Shown here piece after piece: positions 1-11,130 of a stretch of 64,000 nt of DNA. The stretch comes from Pyrenophora tritici-repentis. Its lineage: Eukaryota > Ascomycota > Dothideomycetes > Pleosporales > Pleosporaceae. The stretch lies in contig NC_089392.1 in NCBI RefSeq assembly GCF_003171515.1, positions 2,046,001 to 2,110,000 of the forward strand. Direction: 5' to 3'. The notes beneath the pieces were generated by a model. That model was not told the DNA's origin. It was given only the letters and a program-made list of their open reading frames with translations, and made no database searches. Every line of letters starts with the position of its first letter. Position 1 is the first letter of the stretch. Position numbers and translations under genes: made by a program.

Positions 1-3000
1 TTAAATGCATATGCTCCCTGGGTACTTATAAGCGATTTGTTCCATCGATATTGCCGCCCCACCACCTCTTCGTTCGAGATTTGGCCATGTGAGGTGTTCC
101 CCGGAAAACTGTGGGCCAGCCTCAGAGCATCGTGCGCTTGTTGACAAGACCTCGATACGAACCCGGTACGAGGTACGCTCTCATCCTCCTATTGGGTACC
201 TGAGTTCCGGTATTGTTTTTGTTCCGTAGGGTGGGTAGATAATGAACATTCGGACCACTTTCTCTGAAAGTAGATTGTCACACCGACGCTACCAGACGGG
301 AAGATGCCAAGCTTCACTCTGAAACCACGCGAATATCCACATCAACACCACCAACCTGGTATGCTAAGATGAGTCGAATTTCCGCCCCTTAGTTACAACG
401 CCTGACCAGTGAAATAATTTTCCAGAAGTCGTGCCAAGCGACGATTGCGAGTGATGACTGCGGGGCGGGCCTTGCGCTACAACCTCTGATTGATGAGGCT
501 GTTTCAACCCCTCTCTTGTGTGGTTCCTAATAGCAGCATCTTTAGGTACAAGATCTGCGGTAACTTGGCATGCTTGAGCTTGCGGGCGAATTCTTCCGCT
601 CTTTCATTCTTGTACGCTAATAGGCAGCCTACTTGACTACTCATATGTGAGATGAGTTCCGGAGTGGAGTAAATCCAGCAGTGGTTTGAGTGTTATTGTA
701 TGCGCGTGACATACAGAGAGATGATGGACTATTGCTGCACGCCACATCCTCAGTGTCACCTGGGTAACTTGCAATACTTGACACCCTGGTATACCAAGGC
801 TACTATATGTAGGCGCTAGATATGCCCAAGTGTTAGGAAGAATGGGATCTACCCACATTGTCAAGTGTCTTGCGTCACCCAGTGTTGGGCATCTTGGTTG
901 TGGTCCAAGAAGCTAACAACTCATCACGCGACTGAACGTGCTACCCACAACCGTGTCGCGCGTAAGTACAAGCAATGTTGTCTTGAGATAACAGATACGA
1001 GAATCCTTATTCGCAATGACGTAGGACTGCAGATCATGGTAAGAAGGTCCGAAGCAGAGTGGACGCGTCGCCTGTCGAAATTGATATTTCCAATGGACCT
1101 AGCGGTGTGCCGACAGAGTGAGGTAATCGCGCTCCGTAATCGGATACATACAGTAGGTGCCCACAGGAACTTGCTAGTGGTGTGTGACGACTCGATAAGT
1201 TGGTATGGGGTTCAAGAAGGCGATTCTCGCGATGTCGGTGTAATTACACAGTTCCCCTGCGCTTACCTGTTCTGGACGGAATGCGGGGTTGGACACACCA
1301 ACTTCTTTCTCCTCCAACAGAACAAGCAATATGATTGCATCAAACCCACCTTCTGTTCATTAGATGACTCGTAGCGCCGCGATGATACTACTGATTTGGT
1401 ATAATCCTAAGACGCGACTGGTACCCATGAGAATTTCTTTGCTAGCAGTTTTATCATCCAACCTGTAATCAAAGATCCATAGTTTAAGATTGGATCCGCG
1501 TATGCACCGACCATGCAAATTTCTACCCAACGTATCTATGATAGCCAAGCAATCATTTGGTTTGATGTATACTATCTACCTACTCTTTAATGGCACCTCT
1601 TATACACAACATTGACTCCGCCCCTCGCCCTGCATTCTACCAAATCTCCTGCTTAACCTTTACCTTGGCAAGCGCATGTCAGATTCAAAGGTTGATGATT
1701 GTACTAAGAGGACAATATATCAAGACAATAGCATAATATTCTACCTGCGAAGGATAGACAAATTGCTACTAATTCACGATAGCGTATTTTAATACTAAAT
1801 ACCCTATGCTAACTTATCTCGGCCTATTCAGGGCGGAGTCCTAACAGCGCAGCTGTCACAATTTTTTATTGCGCTCAGGCCAATAAGTCTAATCTTCAAC
1901 CAACTTCTCGCAACCCCCCTCGATCTCTCAACATAAAATACGTGCCCCCGAGGGATCTACGATCGAACCTTGGAAGAGTTCTTATACCAACTGTGCACGG
2001 CCAGGGTAGGAGAAGCAGAAAGCAGACAGCCACTCTTCCGAAAGGCCGAACAGATGCAAGGGTAACGAATGGGTAGATGTATCATTCGTAAGGTCTGCCG
2101 AGTAGAGTACTCAGTAGGTATCATTTACCTATATAGGCTAGGCAGGGTCCGTCCTAGGATATCATGTGACAACAGACATACAAAAATCGTGTTCTACGTT
2201 TACTCCCAGTCTACACGGTGGGTCAAGGTATCCGTTTCTGGGACGCGACTTTACCAGTCGAATACGCATCTCAGATCTCTGAGATATACATCGAACCTCT
2301 AATGCGTACGCAGAAAGTGTTGAATACTTGCAACGTCGTATACGATGATCCAACAGCTTACGCGTGTTGTCTCGCGAGAATGGGTAAGCCGGTTGCTCGT
2401 TACCGGCCAATCCATCGGGATAACAAATATCACTGCCTCTCAAACGCGCAATTGTTTACATCTCCAACACTAGTATTACCGTTCTTCTCCGTATCTTGCT
2501 TCCTGTCCCCCCGCGATGAGCCGGTTATCACCGCTTCGCAGTATGTAGGCCTGGTAGTTGGGAATACTACATAGTGGCAGTCAGACTAGGTCAGTCAGTG
2601 CAAATTCACCAATAGGTCTCCCGCAGCAGATACATATCTGACTCGTTGAAGACTGTCAGCACTATAAGAAAAATGCCGCATCAGCTCAGCGAATGGGCTA
2701 GGAACGGGCTCACCCAGCTACGCAGCTCACCTCCAAATACCTCTCTAGCTCAGCGCTATAATACATAAGACATACTGTAAACTTCTTGGTAACAGTCAGC
2801 TCGTGTGAATCTTTTTTTGTATATAATGATGTCTGCGCATTCCATGGAGTCGCAGTCTCACGCAGCTCTACTTGGGTACTCAACAAACAAATTGTCACCT
2901 ACTGCCGATTGAACCCCCCTAACAGCTCTGTGCTGTCGACCCTATACGCTCCTGGCCCAGCCAGCCAGCCAAAACTATCTCAACCAAACGACTTTGAACG

Positions 3001-3136
3001 ATTACAACGACGCGCCAACTCTATAATCACAAGACAGCTCTCACTCCAAAACACCTGCACTCAACGTCTACCTCGACTCCCCCCGCAGTTCTTACGTCCA
3101 CCACTAGCATCGTAGGTGCACTCTAGGTTTCAGAAA
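1..3136. other. Long stretch without a supportable gene
   Basis: About 3.1 kb with only short open frames on both strands. The longest (865-1374, plus) begins at a GTG rather than an ATG, shows no domain or signal peptide I recognise, and has no splice-site support. I see no terminal repeats, tandem arrays or tRNA genes here. It could be a degenerate repeat or an intergenic region. Confidence 0.5.
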
Positions 3137-3147
3137 ATGAGCTCTAG

Positions 3148-3726
3148 CTTGTGTTGGGCAGCGCCGCTGTGCTTGCTGCACCAAGCAGGGAAAACGAAGT
3201 CGCAAACCAAATCGTCGATCGCGCTGTTGGTTCTGTGTCCACTGATTCTCATCACGGGACGCCGGTACTCAACGTCCCAAACAAAATCGTCGATCGCAAG
3301 GCTACGAGATTTCTCGATGCACCTCTTGGTAGTTTGTTTTCAAGCGGTAGCTTCAAGTGTCCCAGCGGGGCCACCATATTCAACTGGTTGTCAGCAACCG
3401 TAGACGTGAAGAAGGTTGGGAGCCAAACAATTGTAACCTGGTCGCCCATACCCGGGGCCGGCACCATTACCGGCACTGCTATCGCCGGTAACAACGAAGT
3501 TGTCGTAAATCAGTCAATAACGACGAAAGAAGTATTCAAGCACTATACTGAGGGAGATTGCATTTACCGTCCATCGAGCACGTTCGTGGCGCATGTCGAC
3601 TTGCAAAAGAGTACCCTCCTGCTCGCTGAAGGTAGTGAACAGGTATTGACCGAACAGTGCAAGACCAACGGCGTATTTTCACCGGCTACGGCATGTGAGA
3701 AGTTATATAGCACATGGACAGGATGA
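3148..3726 (+). CDS. Candidate small secreted protein, 5' end unresolved
   Basis: An open frame of about 190 residues ending in TGA at 3724-3726. It opens with a hydrophobic LVLGSAAVLAAPS stretch typical of the core and cleavage site of a signal peptide. The rest is small, polar and Thr/Val-rich, with four cysteines (contexts FKCPSG, GDCIYR, EQCKTN, TACEKL), enough for two disulfides. The motif QIVDRA/KIVDRK occurs twice about 25 residues apart. No in-frame ATG exists: an in-frame TAG at 3145-3147 precedes it, and the nearest ATG (3137) lies in another frame. Either a short first exon joins at the AG ending at 3147, or the start has been lost by a small indel. I recognise no family. A secreted effector-like protein is an inference from the signal-like start and size only. 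Confidence 0.4.
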   Translation, partial: LVLGSAAVLAAPSRENEVANQIVDRAVGSVSTDSHHGTPVLNVPNKIVDRKATRFLDAPLGSLFSSGSFKCPSGATIFNWLSATVDVKKVGSQTIVTWSPIPGAGTITGTAIAGNNEVVVNQSITTKEVFKHYTEGDCIYRPSSTFVAHVDLQKSTLLLAEGSEQVLTEQCKTNGVFSPATACEKLYSTWTG

Positions 3727-4119
3727 TGAAAGTTGTTTGTCTTGACCATCTGGTTCCAATCCCTCGCTTATCGATGTTCGTCTCCAGTCACTCGTTTAAA
3801 CTTGGTTTTGTAAATAATCACAACACGCAATTCGGGAAAACATCACTAGCTCGTGCAAATCATGTGAAGTATGAAGGTTTATCAATCTAGCTCCCAATAT
3901 CTTCTACTCTTTTGTCTAACTCATAATCACTCTATTCATTGCGCTGTGCGACTTGTACACAGAGGCCGCGGACCAGGAATTGACTCGATCGGATGGGGGC
4001 GCGATTGGCGGGAATAATCTCGGTACGAGCAAGGTGTACTTACCACATGTAGTCAGATTCGATCCTGGGGTACGTCGTGGAAGCTCACCACCTTACTGTC
4101 GCTGGCCCTCGATCGACTC
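3727..4119. other. Intergenic, nothing recognised
   Basis: About 390 bp between the 3' ends of two convergent reading frames. I see no repeat, RNA gene or conserved motif in it. Confidence 0.5.
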
Positions 4120-6266
4120 TCAGTAATTGTCACTGGAAATCGTAGATCTGTGTCTGCGGCCACTCTTCGGTAATTTCGACAATCTATGCCGGTCAGAACA
4201 GTAACCTAACGTCAAGAATATGTGTTTGACATGGAAGAAAGTGCTAGTTTGAAAAGATGCACGTCGCAAGACTTTAGGGTCGGTATAACCTACTTCACTC
4301 TCTATCCCTGGAGAGGGAATATATGGCCCCCCAGATGGAGGAAGGTACTGCGGACAAATGCTAAGCCCTACAGCGCCTTCATTCGCCAATCGCCTCTTGA
4401 CCAAGAGCGCATCTGACAGCACCTTTGCTTGATTGATGCCGAATTCTCGCACGATGCGCGTCATACAGTTGTGCACAAAGTCTTGACTTTCAGGCGAGGC
4501 TGTTTGCATAACGGCGGCGACATAGAGTGCCCATACGGTGGAATAGCCGCCTGCGACACGAACAATGGGAAGCCGAGACTCTGTCGATCCATTTCCAACA
4601 AGACTTCCAAAGGTACTGATTGCGTCACCGCGGAAGTTCCGATCGAGTGATTTGAGGACGGTCTGATAGCCTCCAGACGGTGTGGAAGATGGTCTTGGTT
4701 CCCCGGAAGTGGGCACATGTACAGGTGCGTCACCCATCCGGTCCGTTGTCGTATTCGGTACAACACCGGGAACGTCGTGCAAGAACTGCGGCATACTTGC
4801 TATAATGTCGGACTGCAGCTTGTATAGTGTACGTGTGCTGATCTCTAGCTGCTTGTGATACTTGCATCCAACGAGCGTCGGTGGAGTGGCTGCGAAGCCT
4901 GCCAAGATACCATTTCGAATGATGTCGTGGAAGTAGATTCTGTTGTAACGCACCCAGTTCCATGTCTGAGCTGTCGTAGCGGTCGGGTAGACATGGTAAA
5001 AGTCTTCAAATACGTCTTCTCGTTTCGCACAACGGATCACATCGTAAGTCCATTCTGGCCCTTGGTCTTTGAATATATCGGCTGCAACAGTATCCAGCTC
5101 AAGGGCCGACTCTATGATTTCCGTCAACGAGAATGTTTCTTTGCTCAGTATTCGAGCTCGCAGGTCGATGGTTCTGATATGGAGAAAAAAGAAGCGATTC
5201 CTAGGGTCGTCTCTATCCACGTGCTTTATCACTTCCGTATTAAAATCGTGTATATACTGTGGAAGAGAGATATTTTTCCCCATGCAGTTCATAGTGAGGA
5301 GCCCAACTGTATGGAGATACATGCGCATCCCAGCCGGAGTTTTGAATTGTTCCATGCCACGCAACCTAATGAGAGAGGCGGCACCATCGACGTGATTACT
5401 CCAGCCTTCCAACGTACTGTCGTTAAATGTAGCCTCGAACACCCCGAGGAGGTTCACGGAGGTAAGGGTGCTGTCTGATTTGGCATCACTAGGACACGAA
5501 AGCGCCTTGTTGATCATCTTGATGGCATTTAGGTACCATCGTGTGGCCTCGCGCTTGAGCCCTGGATCCATATGCAGGTTTGCAACTCCAGCGATACCCA
5601 GGGCTGTCATGGACGTGGCGACAAGTGGATGGAAGCCGTGTGTAGAGAGATGCTTTTGGAAAGCGTCCGATTGTACAGGAGGCTGGTCTATACCAGTGCA
5701 GTAGTAGGACATGAAGAAAGACAAGCCCTGGTCGATAAGTGTCGCCGTCATCCCTATCTGCGGAACTTGTTTGGCCATGATCTGGAGATATGTTTCTCGC
5801 GGATCGCGTGGACTCTGTGCATCAAGAGCTGCAATAGCTTTTGCTTTAGATCGCTTTGCTTTTGCTTGAACATGTGCAGTCTCATCGTGAAAGATAGCGT
5901 CTACGTTTCGATCGTATCCTGGGCATTGGTATTTCCTTTCTGCACATTTAATGCAGCCACCAGGCCGTTCGTCGCACTACAAAAGTGTCAGCATGTTGGT
6001 CCCGATAGCCGTAGTGGAGATCATTTTGTGTACTTGTAATGGGACTATTACATGTGTAGACAAAACTGCCTCGCAGAGGTATCCAAGTTAGGCAACAATT
6101 AAACGCTGATTGCATCAAGGTGTCAACCTCCACGCGATACGTGATCTGGAGGGAAGCCAAGGCAAGACGCATGAATGATGTGTATAAAGTGGCGCTCACC
6201 ACTTACTTTGATTTTTCGTTCGCGACATTTCTTGCAACCCGTCGAGGGTCGCCCTCGATACACCAT
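4120..6266 (-). CDS. Zn2Cys6 fungal transcription factor, two exons
   Basis: A binuclear zinc cluster regulator of 638 residues, expected to bind DNA in the nucleus. Exon 1 (6266-6207) encodes the start and the first half of the zinc cluster, GCKKCRERKIK. A 230-bp intron follows (GTAAGT at 6206, AG ending at 5977). Exon 2 (5976-4120) begins exactly at the third cysteine with CDERPGGCIKC. The joined cluster has the canonical spacing C-x2-C-x6-C-x6-C-x2-C-x6-C. A basic Lys/Ala-rich linker follows, then a long helical region of the fungal-specific regulatory type (MTALGIAGVANL, NHVDGAASLIRLRG) close to residue 200. An intron inside the zinc cluster is common in this family. The last 40 or so residues look unlike a folded domain, so a small 3' intron may have been missed. 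The target genes are unknown. Confidence 0.85.
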
Positions 6267-6971
6267 GCTGAAGAATATTAAAGGGTTTTGCTATCAAAGA
6301 GGATAAGAACTGTTTATAAGGTCACAGCTTATCGCGAAGAATTGCTGATTCGTGCAGTCTGGCCGTTTCTAAGATGCTTAACTCTCAATATGAGGGCGAA
6401 CAATTCTTTCCTTTGAACATGAAACCTCGTCACAAGCGCGATAAGCAAATGGATGAGTGCGATTCATGAAACCATCGCGGCAAGAATGAGGCATGCTATC
6501 TGGCCTACGTAGGCGCCGACGTGTGGCTGAGTAAATCGCCTTGATCGAAGCGAAGAGAACCTGGCACTCCGGGAGACGGCACGACAACAGAACGGGAGGC
6601 CTGAAGTAAGCTCGTCGCAGAAAGGAGCCGCTCGAGGCAATACGAAAACATACGACGACAAACCGCGCCGCTAGTTTCTTGTAGAGTTGGCTGCATGAGT
6701 CGTTGTTGCGTACCCGTACGCTGCTAAGGTGGGGGGGGGGATCGAACAGCACGTTACGGTATCGGTAGCCATAGTTAGACCCGAGAAACCAAAAAAAAAC
6801 ACTTGCTATCAGCAGCCCCACCCCAACTTGACCCAACATGACACCGTGCATCTTTCAGTCTGGGATTCGTAGCCAACTCATCTCAAGTATAGCCGTGTAG
6901 GTACTCTCTCCAAATGGACTATAGATTTTAGTAAATTAGAGCTTACGTCATCAATCAGCAACTCAACACCA
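6267..6971. other. Intergenic region upstream of the Zn2Cys6 gene
   Basis: About 700 bp that should contain the promoter of the minus-strand regulator. It has a run of ten G residues near 6728-6737 and an A-run near 6790. I find no convincing coding frame or repeat. Confidence 0.45.
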
Positions 6972-7109
6972 GGCGTTGTGGCGGGTAAGCAACATTCCAT
7001 CTCCTCACACACGAAAGCATCTTACTAACAGTACCTCGCAGAGTGGTTATCGCGCAAGACTAGAAATCTTGTTCCTTCGGGAGCGTCAGTTCGAATCTGG
7101 CCAACGTCG
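6972..7109 (+). tRNA. tRNA-Ser(AGA) with a GT-AG intron in the D-loop
   Basis: Joining 6972-6984 to 7042-7109 gives a complete type II serine tRNA. Acceptor stem: GGCGTTG (6972-6978) pairs with CAACGTC (7102-7108) over 7 bp with one G-U. D-stem: GCG (6981-6983) pairs with CGC (7051-7053) around the loop GAGTGGTTAT. Anticodon stem: CAAGA/TCTTG, loop CTAGAAA, anticodon AGA at 7062-7064. Variable arm: 7072-7084 with a TTCG loop. T-arm: GTCAG-TTCGAAT-CTGGC. Discriminator: G at 7109, as expected for Ser. A T-run ends the gene. The 57-nt insert (6985-7041) starts GTAAGC, has the consensus branch site ACTAAC at 7024-7029 and ends CAG, so it looks like a spliceosomal intron rather than the usual tRNA intron at position 37/38. 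It also splits the A box. A tRNA relic is the main alternative, but every stem is intact. Confidence 0.75.
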
Positions 7110-7111
7110 TC

Positions 7112-7118
7112 TTTTTTT
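7112..7118 (+). terminator. Pol III oligo-T terminator of tRNA-Ser
   Basis: Seven consecutive T residues begin three bases after the discriminator base, the normal position for RNA polymerase III termination. Confidence 0.8.
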
Positions 7119-7379
7119 GCCTTTCTTTCTCCCTACACAGAGCATGGTCAACTTATACGAGATTCTGAAAGCTTCTGGCCAACAGAGTTGTGCTCTTTTT
7201 TGAGAACAGATGAAACTTCCGTTATTGGTGTACAAGACCATGTCATGAATAAGTTGTCTAAATCAACTCTTGTTGCCTACCACGCACCATGCAAATTGCC
7301 CCATGATCCAAATACATAAAACAAGGCCCACCACTCCCTAATCTACCAAACCCCCACCTAACCTTACCTCATCACCTCA

Positions 7380-7939
7380 TCACATCTCAGTCCTCTCCCC
7401 CTCATCCCCATCCTGCCCATCACAAACCCCACCATGACAATACTTGCCGCAGCCACCAACCCACCTCCACCTCCTCTTCTTCGCTCGCTCTGCCATACCA
7501 GCAGCAGTACTAACACTTGTTTTACCCTTCTCCTCTTCACACATCCAAACCCCATTCCCGCATTCAAGAATACAAGTGCAGTATTCAGTGCCGTTTGGCT
7601 GGGGAGTGCAGAGGGAGCGGTCGTGGGTTTGGTGCGCGTACCAGGATCCGAGGGTGGAGATGGGGATTTCTGTGTGGTCGGCGGGTTAGGCTGGGGAGGA
7701 AGGGAGGGGATGTTGGAGATGGGGAAGATGGACGTACCTTGCTTTTCCATGAGTTCCCAACCACATCGTTCGGTTTTGACATCGCAATCTACCTCCATCC
7801 CCATTTGCGTCTGCAAACCAGGCATCACCGTCGCAAGAGCCGGCGCTTGCAGTGGAAATAACAGTACCATCACCACAGCCACAGCTGGCGTAGTAATCTT
7901 GGATCCACACGTCATCCTGAACCCCCTATTCACACGCAT
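7380..7939 (-). CDS. Cysteine-rich secreted protein, two exons
   Basis: Exon 1 (7939-7738) starts with a signal peptide (hydrophobic core AVAVVMVLLFPLQAPALA). A second ATG at 7915 would give a shorter, more typical leader. The intron 7737-7670 (68 bp) has GTACGT, a CCTAACC branch site 18 nt before the end, and CACAG. Exon 2 (7669-7380) restores an open frame containing SWYAHQTHD, YCTCILECGNGVWMCEEE and GGCGKYCHGGVCDG. The product is about 163 residues with roughly ten cysteines in the mature part, so it should be secreted and disulfide-bonded. I do not recognise the family. An effector or cell-surface role is only inferred from size and cysteine content. A Lys/Arg-rich stretch near the C-terminus (AKKRRWRW) is unusual and could mark a missed intron. 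Confidence 0.6.
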
Positions 7940-8492
7940 GTCAGAGAAACAGTGACGAAAACGATGTGTTCGTTATCTCCAACTTTTTTGAAAGATACAA
8001 TGGTTGAGTAATTTGTATAATATAACTTTGCTACTTCCGCTGGGAAGAAGCAATATAGGGGACCGTTCTTGATGGGAGAAAGTAAAAGAAAGTATGGTTA
8101 CACGGATACACGGGCGACGGATTACATGCACACGTGGCTAGCTGCACACCGTGCCACAAGGTGCGGCAGCGGTGTGTGGAATCCCTTGGCCGCCGTTCAA
8201 AGTTGGCTGGCCGATGGTTTGTAGTGCGCGTCACAGTTTGGCGATCATGGGGACAACTAAGGGCGCGAACTTAACCGTTTAATGGGAAGATGGACTGGAA
8301 GATATGACATTTCAAGATCGATAGAAATATTCGTGGTATTCGTGATCATCATTATCTGATTGGTAGACTCATTGATTGAGAGGAAACGATAACCCGGAAA
8401 CGCCTCGCTATGCAAAATGGGTATCAGAAGCCGTTGTGTACCAGGCTTGTAAAAAAAAAGAGAAAACGCCCTGATGAAACCAGTGAGTGTAA
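7940..8492. other. Intergenic, 5' side of the cysteine-rich protein gene
   Basis: About 550 bp between the start of the cysteine-rich gene and the stop of the Ssu72 gene. No repeat or RNA gene is recognised. It should hold the promoter of the minus-strand secreted protein. Confidence 0.45.
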
Positions 8493-9385
8493 TCAAACCC
8501 AAGCCAGACTCCAGAGCGCCGGCATGTTGGGCCACCTTTCCTGCCAAGCAGCAAGGAGCTCAGGGACGCGCTCGTCGAAACCAGAGCGAGCAGCACCACC
8601 GCCTGACTGCCAACCGCTGTCACCATGTATGTCTCGCTCTTTAGCGGCGGCTTCATTTAGAGTGAGCGCGAGGTCGAGGATCGCCTTACCACCAACAAGA
8701 GCCTCCTCGTGATTATCCTTGATGTCGACATTAAAGACGTGAACAGGTCGGTTGAGCTTGCCACCCTTGTTGTGTAAATCTTCTAGGACGGCATCGAAAC
8801 AGCGCTCTTCACAGGTGATGACCACATCGACTACACCAGACTCTGTACCTTGCGAGCCTTTGTCTTCGGCATGGTCGAGACGCGGCTTGCCCGGGACCCA
8901 ATCTTGAAAGCGTTCGGGGTAGCCCTTGATGTTCAAGTTGCGACCAAGCATGTTCAACAAGCCATTATGGGTATACAAGGCAGCGTTTTGCTCAGTAAGT
9001 TCGTCATGAATAGCGCGGTATGTGGTATCATTGAAGCGGTAGACATTAGGCTGTGTGATAGTAGGGCCGGGCAGGCGCACGAGGGAGCCGGTGCCGAAGC
9101 TGATGGTCGGGAGGTGGGCAGAGGCAAGTTGGAGGTGGGCTTCCATAGATCTTTTCGAATTAGCTTGAGTCAGCAGACAGTAGGACTGACAACAAACCTG
9201 TTTTGATTACTCGCGCACACAGTGCAAAACTTGAGCTTGAAGCTGTCGTCGGGCACCATGTTTTGCTTGGCATGCGTATCGTTGGCACCGTCCATGGTCA
9301 TGGGTTGGGAGTCTACTGGTGGCGGAGGCGGTGGAGGAGGTGCAGGCTGTTGTTGTCGCCCGCGCAGGCGAGGGTCGGCGGACAT
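8493..9385 (-). CDS. SSU72: RNA polymerase II CTD phosphatase Ssu72
   Basis: Ssu72 removes phosphate from Ser5/Ser7 of the RNA polymerase II C-terminal repeat and belongs to the cleavage/polyadenylation machinery in the nucleus. Exon 1 (9385-9198) has a proline-rich start and ends with [13 protein letters not shown] 47-bp intron (9197-9151, GTTTGT to AAAAG) interrupts the catalytic loop, and exon 2 (9150-8493) resumes with SMEAHL. The joined CASNQNRS is the Cys-x5-Arg phosphatase signature. Further hallmarks are [28 protein letters not shown] and [14 protein letters not shown], the last carrying the general acid aspartate. The product is about 281 residues, longer than the yeast protein because of the proline-rich N-terminus and an insert near residue 235. 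The C-terminus ([10 protein letters not shown]) lacks the usual aromatic ending, so one more intron is possible. Confidence 0.93.
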
Positions 9386-11130
9386 GGCGGCGGTGGAGGG
9401 TCTGGTTCAGGTGCAGCTCTGCAAATTCTTCACGGACGTTAGTTACGGCTCCGCAAGCTTGTAGGTAAATAACAGAAGAATTTCACGCGAGTATCAGAAT
9501 TTTCAGTGTATATTATTATTGAGAGTCCTCAAAGGCTAGTGCCTAGGACAGCTCCAATATGTGTTCATCATCTCACAGAAGGCATGGGGAGGTGGCGTCA
9601 GTACGTACATTATGACAGGCGACTATTCAAGGTCATGGCCCTGATGCATAGAGGGAATGAGCTTGAATAGAAGACTGGGGTTGCTGGTGGTTGGTGGTTG
9701 TCAAGGCGCGAAGCCTGTGGAAGAAGCGCAAGCTTTGTTAAGCTCGGAAGGAAAATCATTGTTGGCGTGTGATGACTAAGCGGGGCCGGGACAACGATTT
9801 AGCGGGACTAAACAAACCATGGTACCGTACCAGAACGGTAGAACGGGCCCCAATATCGATAGCAGATACGGGCTACTATGTCCCCCCCGGGTCATTTCCT
9901 GTTCCTGAAGCGCTTGGATGCTATAGCATTACGCCATATAAATGACGTTGAGAAAGCGCCAGGCCTGGTGTGGTATTGCGCAAGCATGTGCGCCCAAACA
10001 GGACACGACCCGGCTCGGGCTGCCTGCCAGGCCAGGACGTGGCTCCAAGTATGTACTACTTACTTACAGCGACATGGCTGGCAGACCCAAAGGCGCGCCC
10101 ACGACTTGTGCGTTTGGCCGCGTGACGGGACGCGGTGAAGGCTCGTCCAGGACATTCCTCGTCGACGGCACGGTCATGTTGATGGATTCGACCAGCCGAG
10201 GGCGACGTGGCCGTATCGCGTTAGCTGCGTGCATCTGAAACGATCTAGGGTGAAAGAGGACTAAGTCGGTGTTGGAGCGGTTTGCAAGCATCGTAGGCAG
10301 AGAAGAGCCGCCAGAACACACATAGCCCCTCGTCAGTGCTAGTCAGGCCTCATGTCATGAACGGCTGTTGTTCCGATTCTGCTGTATATTTCTCTCCATC
10401 GCAGGTCTCGGTCTCGTACCAGATGTCGTACCACGCTGACGGTACATTCGACATATTCTGAAACACAAAGCCGGCGTCTAGCATGTCCCCCGCCGCCGTG
10501 TGCCAAAAATAGAGTGTCTTCACTCGGCCTTCTTCCACGACGCGCGCTGGGAGTCTACACCATCCAGAACTGTCGAGACCTTTGCCAGCGTCGCCTGGCC
10601 CAATAACACACCCAGTGCCGAGTCTTTGCTTTGCCGATACCCTTTCAAACGCTCCGGGACCGCTCCCTCGGGCGCCCACTTCACCACCGTTCACCGGCTG
10701 AGTGTTAGCGCCAGGCTTGACCCCCACAACCCCAGCGAGCGCTTCTCCAGCCGCCTCGCACTGCAAATATCTTCACGCCCACTGCCAGACGTCCCAATCG
10801 CCGGGCGCATAACCCTAGCCGACCACGCTCTTCCAGAAGCCCTCACGCGACCCCGCCGACCCATTGGCCGTCGCTGCCGTCCAAACATCGAGACAAACAT
10901 TCGACTCGCTGCGCCATCAGCCACAGCCGTTCCCGCGCCCGCTGCAGACGTCGACGACTGACTGTGATTCGGACGCTGCGTGTGCGCCTTGCGCGCTGGC
11001 AAGACGCTACACTCTGATCTCAAAACTCGTTTGCTCCTTCCCATATCCACACCCTACTGGGTCGCGCCTGCCCCCACCACAACCGCACTTGGTCATATCT
11101 GCGTACCTGCGCACATCGCACTTACCGCGC
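9386..11130. other. Intergenic/5' leader region of the Nbp2-like gene
   Basis: About 1.7 kb between two divergently oriented starts. Several overlapping open frames on both strands (for example 10350-10766 minus and 10500-10961 plus) reflect high GC and show no domain. The last few hundred bases are cytosine-rich and probably promoter or 5' UTR of the SH3 gene. Confidence 0.45.

Noticed and set aside
865..1374. 169-codon open frame on the plus strand
   Set aside because: Begins at GTG with no in-frame ATG near the start, has no recognisable domain or signal peptide, and no splice-site support.
7434..7955. 173-codon plus-strand frame over the cysteine-rich gene
   Set aside because: Antisense to the spliced secreted protein; no signal peptide or domain, explained by composition.
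10500..10961. 153-codon plus-strand frame upstream of the SH3 gene
   Set aside because: Lies in cytosine-rich leader sequence with no domain; overlapping frames on the other strand are equally long.
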